From Stentor coeruleus (Eukaryota; Ciliophora; Heterotrichea; Heterotrichida; Stentoridae), in assembly GCA_001970955.1 (NCBI GenBank), contig MPUH01000361.1, positions 1-61,595 of the forward strand: a stretch of 61,595 bases of DNA. The letters are read 5' to 3'. Positions 1 to 9,796 of the stretch are shown piece after piece (position 1 is the first letter of the stretch; every line of letters starts with the position of its first letter). Both the position numbers and the translations under genes were made by a program. The notes under the pieces were generated by a model that was given only the letters and a program-made list of their open reading frames with translations, was not told the origin of the DNA and did no database searches.

Positions 1-600
1 GTAAAGCGTCACTGAAAAGTTGGGCAAAATAAAATTATATGTATATTAATATAATAAAAATTAAATCTAATCTACCAAAAATCAGATAATTAAATACAGA
101 GAAAATAAGAAAATATTTTATAATTCGATGAAAGCTTTTCATTATCTCAAAGAAAAAAATATAGTTCATAATGACAAAAGCCCAGAAAATTCATCATAAA
201 ATCTCAGAATGAAAAAAAATTCTTGTTTTTGAAATCTCATTTGAATGTAAAAAAAATATATAAATTTTCCTAGATTTATACATTCAAAATATTCTAATGA
301 ATTATCCTTTCTCCAGACCTTATGACTGATAAAAAAGCTCAATTCAAACATAAAACCATAAATAAAACTTCACCAAAAAAATAAAAAACCTAAAAATAAA
401 CCGAATAAATGTCAAAACTAATCTGAAAAAACAATAATAACTATATACGCTTATTGTATAATAATTTAAAAATAATCTAATGAGAATCTCAGCAATTTAT
501 ATCAACAAAAATGACACAAAGCACTATTTTTTGCTAAAAAACCTATAATTTTTCAATTATTTGCTCTTAGGAGATATTTAGCTTAGAAACTTATTCTATA
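1..600. other. AT-rich non-coding left end
   Basis: No supportable gene. The stretch is AT-rich, and the only open frame, a short minus-strand one, has the low-complexity Phe/Ile/Tyr composition expected of chance AT-rich frames. It contains the downstream flank of the minus-strand gene that ends at 601. Confidence 0.6.
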
Positions 601-2247
601 CTAATCAGAATTATGTCTTTTGACCCAGGCTTCTTTAAGTTTAGTCCTCCGGTCAATATGGGCTTTTTCTCTTTCCTCACGAGCTGCTGAGTAGTAATTC
701 TCATTCAAGTTCCCAGAAATATATCTTCCACAACCCCTTCTAAACTCAGCAAATACTTTCCTCCCTTTATAATCATAAGTATTAATAGCTTCAAAAAGTT
801 TCAATGCTTCAGTAAACGAGTTTGCTGTAATAAAAACATAACTAGCATCGCTTAAAAATCCTTTAAACTGTGGGTCAAGGTCAAACTGCATATTCAAATT
901 AGCTTTTCTTGACACTTCATTTAACCAGTTTACAAAATACGATGGGTCTAAATTCCATGGCAAATTCGAAACCCTTAATGTCCTTTTTATATCAGCATCT
1001 TCTAATACCAAAAGAGCTTTTTCCATCTCAATACCAAAAAGCCTAAAAACTTCTCTTAAAGATTGTTCTTTACAAGTAATACTATCTATTTCAACAAAAC
1101 CATATGCTTTATTTTTAGGTGCTTGTCTTGAGGCAAATTTAATCATTTCATTAAACCTTTTTGTATCTCTATCAAGTTCTGATGAATTTGTACTTAACTC
1201 TCCTGTTAATACCTCATCTTCATTAGCTGCTAATTTTAATACACTTGCTCTTGAACTTTTTGCTAACTCTGATATTTTATTAACATCCATTTCTTTACAT
1301 AAAGATATATCAATACTGTTTAAAGTGTTGTCTATATCTAAAATATCATCTTGTTTTTCTTCAGGTTCATTATGAAAAAGTTTCATATCTCGTATTGACT
1401 TTATACCAATTCTTTCTAAAGTCTTTTCTATGTTTTTTCTATTTAGCATTTCATCTTTAGCCATATCAACTTGTATATAAATCCAGTTTGTCTTAGGGTT
1501 TACTTGAGATCCAGTTTGTGTAAATGTTATAATCCTATCTATAACAGGCTTTTTATCTTTAGTTTTTCTAATAAAAGATATAGGCGCAGGTTTGTTTTCG
1601 ATATCAGTCTCTGGGAAATCACTATCGCTTAAATATTTTGGAAATAAGTTATTCCCAGTCATCATTGAAACTTTACATATATTTAGATAATCATCAAAGA
1701 CCCATTGTGGTTTTGGCATAATTTTTAAGTAATAATGGGATTGATGTTCGATTTTATGTTCATTATCAAATGTATCTTCACCTACTAATTTAGGGATTGT
1801 ATCAGAGTTTAATTGTCGGAAGTCACAATAACTCATAAGTCTTAGTAAATGGGTGTCATTTTTAAAAAACTTAAAGCATGATTTCAGGTATGCTTTGTAA
1901 TGAGGAAGATAAGCAAGCTTTGTTACTGTAAATTCATGTTTTGAAACAAAGGTTTGGAATGTTTCTGGACCTAAACGAGTTATAAATGCTGTGCAAAAGT
2001 TTTGAAGACTGTCCAATGATGAGTTACCTAATGTACTTGACACTGACCTTTGAGCAATAATTTCAAGATCTTCTTCGCTAAGGACAGTCTGACCTTTTTT
2101 TTTACCAACTTTTACATCTTTGTGAAGCCATCGGATTGATTGGGATACGTTTAGTTTCTTTTGAAGTTTTTTGGGCTGGGCTACAAGTTGCTGAATACTA
2201 GAAAAATTTCTGATGATTGAACTGGAAATTCTTATAGCTTTCAGCAT
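601..2247 (-). CDS. Mitochondrial-type RNA-binding (RRM) protein, 548 aa
   Basis: A single uninterrupted frame with an ATG start and a TAG stop. The N-terminus (about residues 1-35) is rich in Arg, Lys, Ser and Ile, lacks acidic residues and looks like an amphipathic mitochondrial presequence. The middle is unrecognised and charged. Near the C-terminus, residues about 418-508 carry an RRM-like fold: an RNP2-like TLRVSNLPW strand, a helix, an ASYVFITA strand in the RNP1 position, and a terminal KVFAEFRRG strand. RRM proteins bind single-stranded RNA, so a role in mitochondrial RNA metabolism is inferred from the presequence plus RRM. No close family name is recognised. The upstream flank (2248-2400) is G-rich on the plus strand. 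Confidence 0.65.
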   Translation of the reverse strand: MLKAIRISSSIIRNFSSIQQLVAQPKKLQKKLNVSQSIRWLHKDVKVGKKKGQTVLSEEDLEIIAQRSVSSTLGNSSLDSLQNFCTAFITRLGPETFQTFVSKHEFTVTKLAYLPHYKAYLKSCFKFFKNDTHLLRLMSYCDFRQLNSDTIPKLVGEDTFDNEHKIEHQSHYYLKIMPKPQWVFDDYLNICKVSMMTGNNLFPKYLSDSDFPETDIENKPAPISFIRKTKDKKPVIDRIITFTQTGSQVNPKTNWIYIQVDMAKDEMLNRKNIEKTLERIGIKSIRDMKLFHNEPEEKQDDILDIDNTLNSIDISLCKEMDVNKISELAKSSRASVLKLAANEDEVLTGELSTNSSELDRDTKRFNEMIKFASRQAPKNKAYGFVEIDSITCKEQSLREVFRLFGIEMEKALLVLEDADIKRTLRVSNLPWNLDPSYFVNWLNEVSRKANLNMQFDLDPQFKGFLSDASYVFITANSFTEALKLFEAINTYDYKGRKVFAEFRRGCGRYISGNLNENYYSAAREEREKAHIDRRTKLKEAWVKRHNSD

Positions 2248-2639
2248 TTGATAAATTAGTATTAAATGCTATGGTATTAGATGGAGGTATTAGAAATTAT
2301 ATAAATAGGGTAAGATGAGTGGAATTGGAAATAGAAGGATGGGAGATAAGTTGTGAGGAGGGTTTTAGTTAGGGAGGGATAAATTATGGTGAGGTAAGAG
2401 GTGTTATGGTTTTTAAGTTGATTAGAAGAATTTTTAGGATTTTTAGTAAGATTTTAGTGATTTTTTAATGATATGATGTGTGTATTAATGAATAAAAATT
2501 AGCTTGATTAAAGTATGTTTGGCTTAAAGACATTAAAACACAATTTTAGATTTTCTAATTTCAAATAAAATTAAGAAAATATAAGTTTTGTATTTAAATG
2601 GTGAGTATAAAAGTTTAAAGTTTAAAGTGGGTGATAGTT
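2248..2639. other. Intergenic, G-rich then AT-rich
   Basis: Upstream region of the minus-strand RRM gene. About 2290-2420 is strikingly G-rich on the plus strand (C-rich in the sense of the gene), then plain AT-rich sequence follows. No open frame or RNA gene is supported. Confidence 0.5.
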
Positions 2640-2800
2640 AAGGTGGCATGGTTTAAACCTTGTCCGATCGAGGTTTGTTTGTCCTACGATCTCTTTCTTT
2701 AGGCAGATTCTGTATATTAAACCACTCGTTGTCGCTGGTTATGCGACTCTTTATTTGGTTCAGATCTTTACTGTTTCTTTTCTTTAGGGTTATAAACATA
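2640..2800 (+). ncRNA. Candidate structured RNA of unknown class
   Basis: A GC-richer island in very AT-rich surroundings. It has several potential hairpins: GATCG-A-GG near 2667 can pair with CC-TA-CGATC near 2683 across a short loop; ACCA and TGGT flank a TCGTTG loop near 2720-2740; and GTCGC pairs perfectly with GCGAC across a 7-nt TGGTTAT loop. The short open frame across it gives a low-complexity Leu/Phe/Arg peptide unlike a real protein. It was compared by eye with U1-U6, SRP, RNase P/MRP, U3 and tRNA hallmarks, and none matched. The strand is uncertain, and the island could also be promoter or 5' sequence of the coiled-coil gene at 3001. Confidence 0.25.
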
Positions 2801-3000
2801 CATTTAGACTACAAAAATAATAAATTCCTATCAAGCTTTTCTAACTATTTTCATTCACCTAATATTAAAAAAATCAAGCAAACCTTATTTTTACTATCAT
2901 AAATATTTACCATAAAATCATAAGACAAATAAATATGCACAAAATGCTATAGTGTTAATATTTAAGTATGATACTCAGTAATAATCTGCCATAAATTAAA

Positions 3001-5031
3001 ATGTCATGTTTTTGCAGACGTAGGAACGATCTTGAAGAAATCACAAGAGCACAAGAAAGGGAAATTGAAAGGCTTAACACAAGTTTTTCAGAACTGAAGT
3101 CATTACTTTTCTCTAAAGATTCCCAACTCACAACTTCTGAAAGCAAAAGACTTGAACTAGAAAAAGAAACCAATAAACTATCTAAAGAAAGCATAAAAAA
3201 TAAAGAAACATACGCTAAAGTTAAACAAGATAATGAAATGCAATCTAAAATTATATTATCATTAGAAAAAGAGAGATCTGATCTATCTAATAAAATCAAC
3301 AAGCAACAAAAAGAAATCATAAAGCTTAGAAATGATATAGAAAATATTAAAAACCTTACAAAACAGTATGAAGAAGCTAAAATTAAATTAAATCAAACTC
3401 TTTCAGATTATAAGAATAAAGTAGGGAAAGAAATTGAAGAATTAAATGAGACTATTTTAAAACTTAAAAAAGAAAAGACAGATGCAACAAATCAAGCAAA
3501 AAAAGAAATTCAAACTAAAAATGATACTGTTTTAGAACTTGAAGAATATAAGAAAAGTCTTGTTGAAGCTAGGGATAAAGAGAATAAAAATAAAGAAAGA
3601 TATGAAAATAGACTGATAGAAATGGAAAAGAAAAGAAAGTTTTTGGATAATGAAATTCTTTGTGTAAAACAGGAATTAGATAAAGCGGATAATCAAGTTA
3701 AGGTTTTGAAAGATAAGGTTTATGCTTGTGAAAAAGAAAAAATTGCTGCATTTAAAAAAATATCGGAAACTGAAACTATTATAAATGATCTTAATAACGA
3801 ATTAAATAATGAAAAATCAAGAACTTCTGCTGTAAAAGATCAGTTTAGAAATAAAGAAAATATTCTTCAGACAGAAATAAGTGTACTTAAAACACAAATA
3901 GAATCTTTAACTAGTGAAAAAGAAGATATTGCTCATAAGACACAAGAAAACCTTAAACAAGCCTTAGCCTCTCAATTAAGTTTTCAAAAAAAATCCTTAG
4001 ATTCCGAGCATGAAAAATCATTGCTAATCACCCACTATACTCAACAACTTGAAAACAAAAACTCTCTAATCACTGATCTTGAAAACCAGAAAAAAAACAT
4101 AGAATCCAAATCAACTCATGATATTTCTGAACTTAAACTCAAACTTCATGAATCAGAAAAAAATCTCATCACCGAAATATCCTTTAGAAATGAAGAAATA
4201 TCCAAACATAAAATCGATTATGAAAAACTAGAAAAAAAATATCAAATTATATCAAATAAACATCAAGAAACTGAAAAACTTTTAGCTTATGAAAAATCAT
4301 CAAATCTTCAAGAAATATCACGTTTAAATACCCTTTGTGATAAACTTGAAAAACAAATTGAAGATTATAAAAATAAATATCAGGAAACAGAAAAAAATTT
4401 AGCTTTAGGACAAAATAAAGTTGGTAAGTTTAAAGAACAATTAAATTTGGTAATTAAAGAGAATGAGGAATTAAAAATCAAATATCAAAACGCAGAAAAT
4501 AAGATTTTAATAGATAATGAAGAAATAGAAAAACTGAAAAAAATGTGTTTTGAAAGGGAAGAGGAAACAGGAAAATTGAAGAAACAGTTTTTTGAGATGG
4601 AAAAATCTTTGGATGATATGAAAAATTATAAAGAAAATGATATAAGTAAATTAAAGGATTATTATCAAAATCTAGAAAAAGAGGCTGAGGAAATTAAAAA
4701 TAAGCTTAAAGAAACTGAAAGTGAAATCAAAATTTTGACTGATCGTAACGCTGAATTAGAGAAAAATGTAATTTCAAACAAACAAAGAATATCTTTTATG
4801 GAAGAAGAGGAAAAAAAAGCAAAACAAGAGTTATTAAATGAAGCACGTAATTCTAAATTTGATACAGCAACAGAAAAGGATAAAAATATAAAAAAGACTG
4901 AAGATAACAAAGAAGAAAACAGCGAAGATATTGGTATAAATAAAGAAGCAATGGCTAAGCTAGAAAAAAGATTAGATAGGTTCAGAGACAAAGCGAAGTC
5001 TTTTAATTCAAAAATTAATTATCCAGAATGA
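3001..5031 (+). CDS. Long coiled-coil protein with Cys-rich N-terminus, 676 aa
   Basis: One open frame, ATG to TGA. After a short MSCFC-RRR start, essentially the whole protein is heptad-repeat coiled coil rich in Lys, Glu, Asn and Leu, with no globular domain visible. The two N-terminal Cys beside basic residues would suit S-acylation and membrane anchoring (inference). Around residues 415-470 a phrase of the form H/Y-Q-E-T-E-K-x-L-A recurs, suggesting internal duplication. It lacks the LPxLK, DTNxLKK and STLEE motifs of the coiled-coil family at 42-61 kb, so it is probably not a member. A structural role in cortex, centriole or cytoskeleton is plausible but unproven. Confidence 0.6.
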   Translation: MSCFCRRRNDLEEITRAQEREIERLNTSFSELKSLLFSKDSQLTTSESKRLELEKETNKLSKESIKNKETYAKVKQDNEMQSKIILSLEKERSDLSNKINKQQKEIIKLRNDIENIKNLTKQYEEAKIKLNQTLSDYKNKVGKEIEELNETILKLKKEKTDATNQAKKEIQTKNDTVLELEEYKKSLVEARDKENKNKERYENRLIEMEKKRKFLDNEILCVKQELDKADNQVKVLKDKVYACEKEKIAAFKKISETETIINDLNNELNNEKSRTSAVKDQFRNKENILQTEISVLKTQIESLTSEKEDIAHKTQENLKQALASQLSFQKKSLDSEHEKSLLITHYTQQLENKNSLITDLENQKKNIESKSTHDISELKLKLHESEKNLITEISFRNEEISKHKIDYEKLEKKYQIISNKHQETEKLLAYEKSSNLQEISRLNTLCDKLEKQIEDYKNKYQETEKNLALGQNKVGKFKEQLNLVIKENEELKIKYQNAENKILIDNEEIEKLKKMCFEREEETGKLKKQFFEMEKSLDDMKNYKENDISKLKDYYQNLEKEAEEIKNKLKETESEIKILTDRNAELEKNVISNKQRISFMEEEEKKAKQELLNEARNSKFDTATEKDKNIKKTEDNKEENSEDIGINKEAMAKLEKRLDRFRDKAKSFNSKINYPE

Positions 5032-5173
5032 AAATTATTAATTTTCACTAAATTTCAATGATTTAAGCTATATAAAATCTTTAAAATTTAGTAATAACAA
5101 TACTTATATTTTCTTTTAAAAAACTAAATCCTTAATTCTTTTATACAAAAAAAATTTTCAAACTATATGCATT

Positions 5174-6253
5174 TTAATTATCTAAACTATCCAAATCAAT
5201 AAATGGTTCACATTGTAAAACCCTATACTTCCATAACCCTTTATAAGTTTCTCCATTAGTCAGGGTTAAACACCCAATCCCGAATTCTTTATCTTCATAA
5301 AATTCTCCTTCATAAACCCTTTTATCACTCCATATAAAAACCCCTTTTCCACATTTTATATCATTTTTCCAATCTCCAACATATTTATTCCCATTGCTCC
5401 AAACCATTGTCCCTTTACCATTTTTATAATCATCCTTATATTCTCCTTCATAAACACTTCCATCATTCCATTTAAACACCCCTTTCCCATCTCTTTTATC
5501 ATTTTTCCATTCTCCAGTATATGTGCCAATATTCATATAAACAAAAGTCCCAAATCCATGTTTTTTCCCACTTTCCCATTCTCCATTATATGAGCTTTTA
5601 TCATTGTATATATAAATCCCATTTCCATGTATTGATCCATAATGAAAATCCCCTTCGTATTTTTCTCCTGTCTTCCATGTTATAATACCTCTTCCATGCT
5701 GTTTATTATTCTTCCATTCTCCATTATAAACTTTCCCTGAACTGTATTTAAAAAACCCTATTCCACTTTTAAGCCCATTTTCAAACTCCCCTTCATATAT
5801 TTCTCCACTTTCCCATAGTATCGCTCCTAGTCCATGTTGTTTCCCATTCACCCATGTTCCTTTTTTTATAACCCCTGATTTCTTTTTTAATATCCCTTTT
5901 CCTTGTATTGTATAATCCTCAAATTCTCCTTCATATTCATCGCCATTAGCCCATATAAACATCCCTTTAGAGTTTTTTATTCCATTTTTCCATACACCTA
6001 TAAACATATCATTATTAATCCAAGTAAGTGTTGATTTACCATGCTCATGATCATTTAACCATTCACCAATAAATATACTCCCATCTGTATAGTAAAGTAA
6101 ACCATGACCATGTTTTTTTCCTTTGTAAAATGAACCTTCATAACGATTTTTGTTGGGATATGTATAAATACCTTGGCCATGCATTTCATTGTTTTCCCAG
6201 GTTCCGCAGTAGGTGGATTTATTGATGAAAGTACAAGTTCCTGTTCCATGCAT
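5174..6253 (-). CDS. MORN-repeat protein, 3' part of a split gene (359 aa from first Met)
   Basis: About fifteen MORN repeats in a row (Y-x-G-E/D-W-x-N/D-G-x-x-H/K-G-x-G pattern), ending in a short tail without repeats at a TAA. The frame stays open upstream of this Met to 6388 and continues the repeat periodicity directly into the gene at 6389-9796. The two are separated only by an in-frame TGA at 6389-6391. This is therefore probably the 3' part of one 1,540-residue MORN gene rather than an independent gene, and its own start (M-H-G-T-G) falls in mid-repeat. MORN repeats form membrane- or filament-associated beta-meander rods; in ciliates and other alveolates such proteins sit at the cell cortex. 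Confidence 0.6.
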   Translation of the reverse strand: MHGTGTCTFINKSTYCGTWENNEMHGQGIYTYPNKNRYEGSFYKGKKHGHGLLYYTDGSIFIGEWLNDHEHGKSTLTWINNDMFIGVWKNGIKNSKGMFIWANGDEYEGEFEDYTIQGKGILKKKSGVIKKGTWVNGKQHGLGAILWESGEIYEGEFENGLKSGIGFFKYSSGKVYNGEWKNNKQHGRGIITWKTGEKYEGDFHYGSIHGNGIYIYNDKSSYNGEWESGKKHGFGTFVYMNIGTYTGEWKNDKRDGKGVFKWNDGSVYEGEYKDDYKNGKGTMVWSNGNKYVGDWKNDIKCGKGVFIWSDKRVYEGEFYEDKEFGIGCLTLTNGETYKGLWKYRVLQCEPFIDLDSLDN

Positions 6254-6334
6254 GTGACTATTGAAAAACTCTCCTTCGTAAACTAGTTTTCCTGGGATAA
6301 TAAGCTTTCCTTTTCCTGTTTTTGTATCAGCTCG

Positions 6335-6442
6335 CCATTCACCTTCATATATATTCCCATTGCTCTCATATAAAACTCCATTTCCATGTCATTCACCTTC
6401 ATATATATTCCCATTGTTCTCATATAAAACTCCATTTCCATG
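6335..6442 (-). repeat. 54-bp (18-codon) tandem duplication carrying an in-frame TGA
   Basis: Two adjacent 54-nt copies (6389-6442 and 6335-6388, in gene order) both read H-G-N-G-V-L-Y-E-(N/S)-N-G-N-I-Y-E-G-E followed by one codon. That codon is TGA in the first copy and TGG (Trp) in the second. The copies differ by only two bases. Because the unit is a multiple of three, the frame is kept and the only lesion is the TGG to TGA change. No 15- or 16-nt GT...AG segment could remove it. Confidence 0.8.
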
Positions 6443-9400
6443 TTTCAGTCCTAGTTTAAACTCCCCTTCATACATACAATCATAATACTTTCTCATATAT
6501 TCCCATTTTCCATACTCTGAAGTTCTAATTTTCTTTTCCCCATTAAAAGGATCTTTTATAACAGACCCTTTTAGTTTATTAAGTCTTTTTACAGCATAAC
6601 TTCTAGTATTATCTTTATTTAGCTTATTATTTCCTGATCTCTCATATAGTTTTATATATAAAATACCCTTTCCATGCATTTTATTACTTTTCCATTCACC
6701 TTCGTATTTATTTCCATTCGACCATTGGAAAACCCCAAAACCAGACATCATATCATTTATATAATTTCCTTCATAAACATCCCCAATAGTTGAAAAATAC
6801 TTACCTTTACCATGTTTTTGATCTTTATACCAATCACCTTCATAAATCCCTTGACCCTTATAAGTCATCATTCCTTTTCCATGTCTTTTTGAATCATGTA
6901 ATTCTCCAACATAAATACTTCGGTCTTCGTAGTTTAGAACTCCATGGCCTGAACATGTGTCATCAATAAAAGTTCCTGAGTATCTTTTTCCTGACTTCCA
7001 AATAAAAACTCCTTTCCCATGTTTTTTGCCATAAACCCAATCACCTTCATATGTATCTCCACTTGGGTACACAATTTTTCCTTTCCCATTAGCGAAACCA
7101 CTATCGATACTTCCTTGATATTTATTCCCATTACTAAACACAAATTCCCATTTACCATTTTTCCTATATTCATCATCATTTTCTGTATTTATCTTCTTAT
7201 TAATATCATAACTATAGCTTCTTTTATCATATTTTCCTTTACTATCGTCTAAACTTTTCCTCGACCAACTAGGTTTTTTTTCAACTTTAATCACTTTACA
7301 AGACCCTGAGCTTTTTATTTTCTCATTAGGTTTTGGAATTATCTTCTTTTTATTTTCATATATAGGCAGGCTTGATTCTCTTTTTTTCTTTTTATCAGAT
7401 ACATTTTTATCTTTCACAGCTTCTTGATGAGTTTTTTCACAGTCTTCGATATTTTTTAAATTAATTGCAATTTCAACACATTTTATAGGTTTTCTTTTTC
7501 CAAACTCATGTCCTTTTTCTTGTGTTTTATTATTATTTTTAAATGATTCTAGTGGTTTATCAAAATTTTCATCTTGGGGTTTTGAAGGTGAAGCTTCAGT
7601 TGATATCATATTAGTATTTTCTATAGATAATTGTGTCTTTTGTATATAAGAATGATTAGAGTCTATAGTTTTTTTATTAGAATGAGACCCTAATGGTTTA
7701 TATTTATAATTTGATAAGAAGAAATCAGCAGATACACATGTGACTTTAATACTTTTGGCTTCTTCTATTATTTGTTCTTCAGTATCCAAAAAATCTATTA
7801 CTGTAGACTTGTTTTTAAACTGTTTTTTTATTGATGGATATTCAGTTTCTGATATATTTCCACTTGTTGCTGTTGATCTTTCTCTAATATCAGAATCACT
7901 ATAGATACCTTTATAAAATTGTGATGAACTTCTATAATGATAATCATTAGTTTTATAAGGCTCTGATGTTATATTTGTATTACCATCTTTTATTATTTTT
8001 GATGCTTCATTAGTTAGAAAATCAGAGTCTGGATCACAAATTTTAAAAGGGTTTTTGTTTGATAGTTCAGATAGTTCGGATAGTTCGGAAAAAGTGAAGT
8101 TTTTGAAATTTGATAACTCGATACATGTTGCTTGTAGTGGAGATTGGAATATTTTCCCTTCTTCGCTTTCTGATTTTTCTATAATTTCGTTAGTGTTTTT
8201 GTTAGAGTTGCATTCTGATTCTTCTTTAGTTTCTTTTTGCTGAGAATCAAGTTCTTTGAAATTTAAGTCTTTTAAGGAGTCATTTTCCCAAACTCCAGTG
8301 CAGATTGTTCCGTTGGCAAATGTAAAAGTTCCAAACCCTGATCGTAGACCTTCGATGAATTCTCCTAGAAAACTATCACCATTAGACCATATTATAAGTC
8401 CTTTCCCATGCTCTTTACCATTTTCCCAGTCCCCAACATATTTTTTCTTTTCCACATTGACAAATTCTCCCTGACCATGAAACAATTCTAAATGAAAATC
8501 CCCAACATACATTTCTCCATTTTCCCAAATCATTTTCCCTCTACCTTCAATTTTCCCATTTTTCCATTCTCCTTCATACATCCTCCCATCATAAAACCTA
8601 CAATTTCCTATACCCTCAGGTAAATCTTCAACAAAATCCCCATCATAATAGCTACCATCAGCATATAAAATTTTCCCTTTACCAAATTTCTTATACATCT
8701 TAAATTCTCCTGTATACTCAGAACCATCTGAATATTTAGCAAAACCCGGGTTTAAAAGTTGCCCATCAGTAAATATGCCTATAATGACAATTTTCTCATG
8801 TTTTTGTGATGTTTTTTGATTTTCTGATGTTTCTGATGCTTCTAATAATTTTTTTATAAGAGTTAAACACCCTTTGCCTGAAATTTTATCATTTTCCCAT
8901 TCTCCTGTATATGATGGCCCATCTGAAAATGTTAAAGTTCCTATACCATGACGAAGGTTTTGATACCAGTCACCTGAATATTTGCTCCCATCTTGATAAA
9001 AAATCACCCCCTGACCTTGTTGAAAGTTGTTTAGGAAAAAACCTTCATATCGGTTTCCATTAGACCAGATTATTCGCCCTAAACCATGTTTTTTACCTTT
9101 TTCCCAGTTACCTTGATAAACTTCTCCATCAGTAGTCATCATTATCCCCATACCATTGAATAAGAATCCAAAAATTTGCCCATGATACAACATCTGATTT
9201 TCCCAAATACAAACATTATCCCCAACAATAATCCCATTTTTCCACTCACCTCTGCATTTCAAACCATTTGACATAACTAATTTACCTTTCCTGTTTTGAA
9301 TCCCATCTAAAAAAACCCCAGTGAAAACTGATTTATCAAACCAAACTGCTTTACCTTTTCCTTTGCATTTACCATAAAAATTAATTCCCTGATATATAAA

Positions 9401-9796
9401 ATCTTCAAACATATGAAAAACGTAATTATCAAGTTTTTTCGAAGGCTTCTCTTCAGTAACATATTCAATAATATCAGACTTGAGTTTTATTGTATCACAT
9501 GTATAAGTTTCTAGAGTATTAGTTTTATAATGCTTGTTAAGGATATCAATTAAATCTGATAAGAGTTTTGATGCTGATACAGTTTCAATTTTGATTCTTT
9601 TGATTCGTTCCAAGCATCGTAATAAAATTTTGTCCTTGGCTGATTTCAAAACTTTTATTGTTTGGATATAGAGTTTAGACATTTCATCTGAAGATGAGTA
9701 GGCTTGGAGTATATCTCTTAGTTTTTCAGATGAAGCAGAGGAATTATGACATTGACAGACTTCTTGATTGTGATTAGAACACAAAATTATCTTCAT
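6389..9796 (-). CDS. Large MORN-repeat protein, 5' part (1,135 aa to in-frame TGA)
   Basis: ATG at 9796. The N-terminal ~125 residues hold a Cys/His-containing start (C-S-N-H-N-Q-E-V-C-Q-C-H) and a helical segment. Residues about 130-495 are a MORN array (Y-x-G-x-W/F-x-x-G-x-x-H/x-G-x-G). Residues about 500-880 are a low-complexity Ser/Asn/Lys/Glu linker including an SELSELSEL run. A second MORN array follows to the TGA at 6389. The array resumes in the same frame beyond the TGA, so the intact gene would cover 5174-9796. The likely role is a cortical or flagellar scaffold, as for other long MORN proteins (inference). The TGA could be a real nonsense mutation in one copy, an assembly or sequencing error, or readthrough; UGA decoding as Trp is unlikely here because TGG is used throughout and TGA ends other genes. 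Confidence 0.7.
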   Translation of the reverse strand: MKIILCSNHNQEVCQCHNSSASSEKLRDILQAYSSSDEMSKLYIQTIKVLKSAKDKILLRCLERIKRIKIETVSASKLLSDLIDILNKHYKTNTLETYTCDTIKLKSDIIEYVTEEKPSKKLDNYVFHMFEDFIYQGINFYGKCKGKGKAVWFDKSVFTGVFLDGIQNRKGKLVMSNGLKCRGEWKNGIIVGDNVCIWENQMLYHGQIFGFLFNGMGIMMTTDGEVYQGNWEKGKKHGLGRIIWSNGNRYEGFFLNNFQQGQGVIFYQDGSKYSGDWYQNLRHGIGTLTFSDGPSYTGEWENDKISGKGCLTLIKKLLEASETSENQKTSQKHEKIVIIGIFTDGQLLNPGFAKYSDGSEYTGEFKMYKKFGKGKILYADGSYYDGDFVEDLPEGIGNCRFYDGRMYEGEWKNGKIEGRGKMIWENGEMYVGDFHLELFHGQGEFVNVEKKKYVGDWENGKEHGKGLIIWSNGDSFLGEFIEGLRSGFGTFTFANGTICTGVWENDSLKDLNFKELDSQQKETKEESECNSNKNTNEIIEKSESEEGKIFQSPLQATCIELSNFKNFTFSELSELSELSNKNPFKICDPDSDFLTNEASKIIKDGNTNITSEPYKTNDYHYRSSSQFYKGIYSDSDIRERSTATSGNISETEYPSIKKQFKNKSTVIDFLDTEEQIIEEAKSIKVTCVSADFFLSNYKYKPLGSHSNKKTIDSNHSYIQKTQLSIENTNMISTEASPSKPQDENFDKPLESFKNNNKTQEKGHEFGKRKPIKCVEIAINLKNIEDCEKTHQEAVKDKNVSDKKKKRESSLPIYENKKKIIPKPNEKIKSSGSCKVIKVEKKPSWSRKSLDDSKGKYDKRSYSYDINKKINTENDDEYRKNGKWEFVFSNGNKYQGSIDSGFANGKGKIVYPSGDTYEGDWVYGKKHGKGVFIWKSGKRYSGTFIDDTCSGHGVLNYEDRSIYVGELHDSKRHGKGMMTYKGQGIYEGDWYKDQKHGKGKYFSTIGDVYEGNYINDMMSGFGVFQWSNGNKYEGEWKSNKMHGKGILYIKLYERSGNNKLNKDNTRSYAVKRLNKLKGSVIKDPFNGEKKIRTSEYGKWEYMRKYYDCMYEGEFKLGLKHGNGVLYENNGNIYEGE

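Noticed and set aside
2660..2902. 80-aa plus-strand open frame
   Set aside because: Low-complexity Leu/Phe/Ser composition with no domain. The first half overlaps the hairpin-rich island, which fits an RNA or flank better.
3001..5031. Membership of the 676-aa coiled coil in the 42-61 kb family
   Set aside because: None of the family blocks (LPxLK, DTNxLKK, STLEE, Cys module) is present; resemblance is only general coiled-coil composition.
6389..6391. TGA decoded as tryptophan (as in some other heterotrichs)
   Set aside because: TGG is used for Trp in all genes here and TGA ends the genes at 5031, 14708 and 27778, with no homology continuing past them. One TGA at a Trp site is better explained by mutation or error.
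7019..8474. Plus-strand open frames opposite the MORN gene
   Set aside because: They are antisense shadows of MORN and linker codons with Ser/Phe/Ile-rich composition and no domain.
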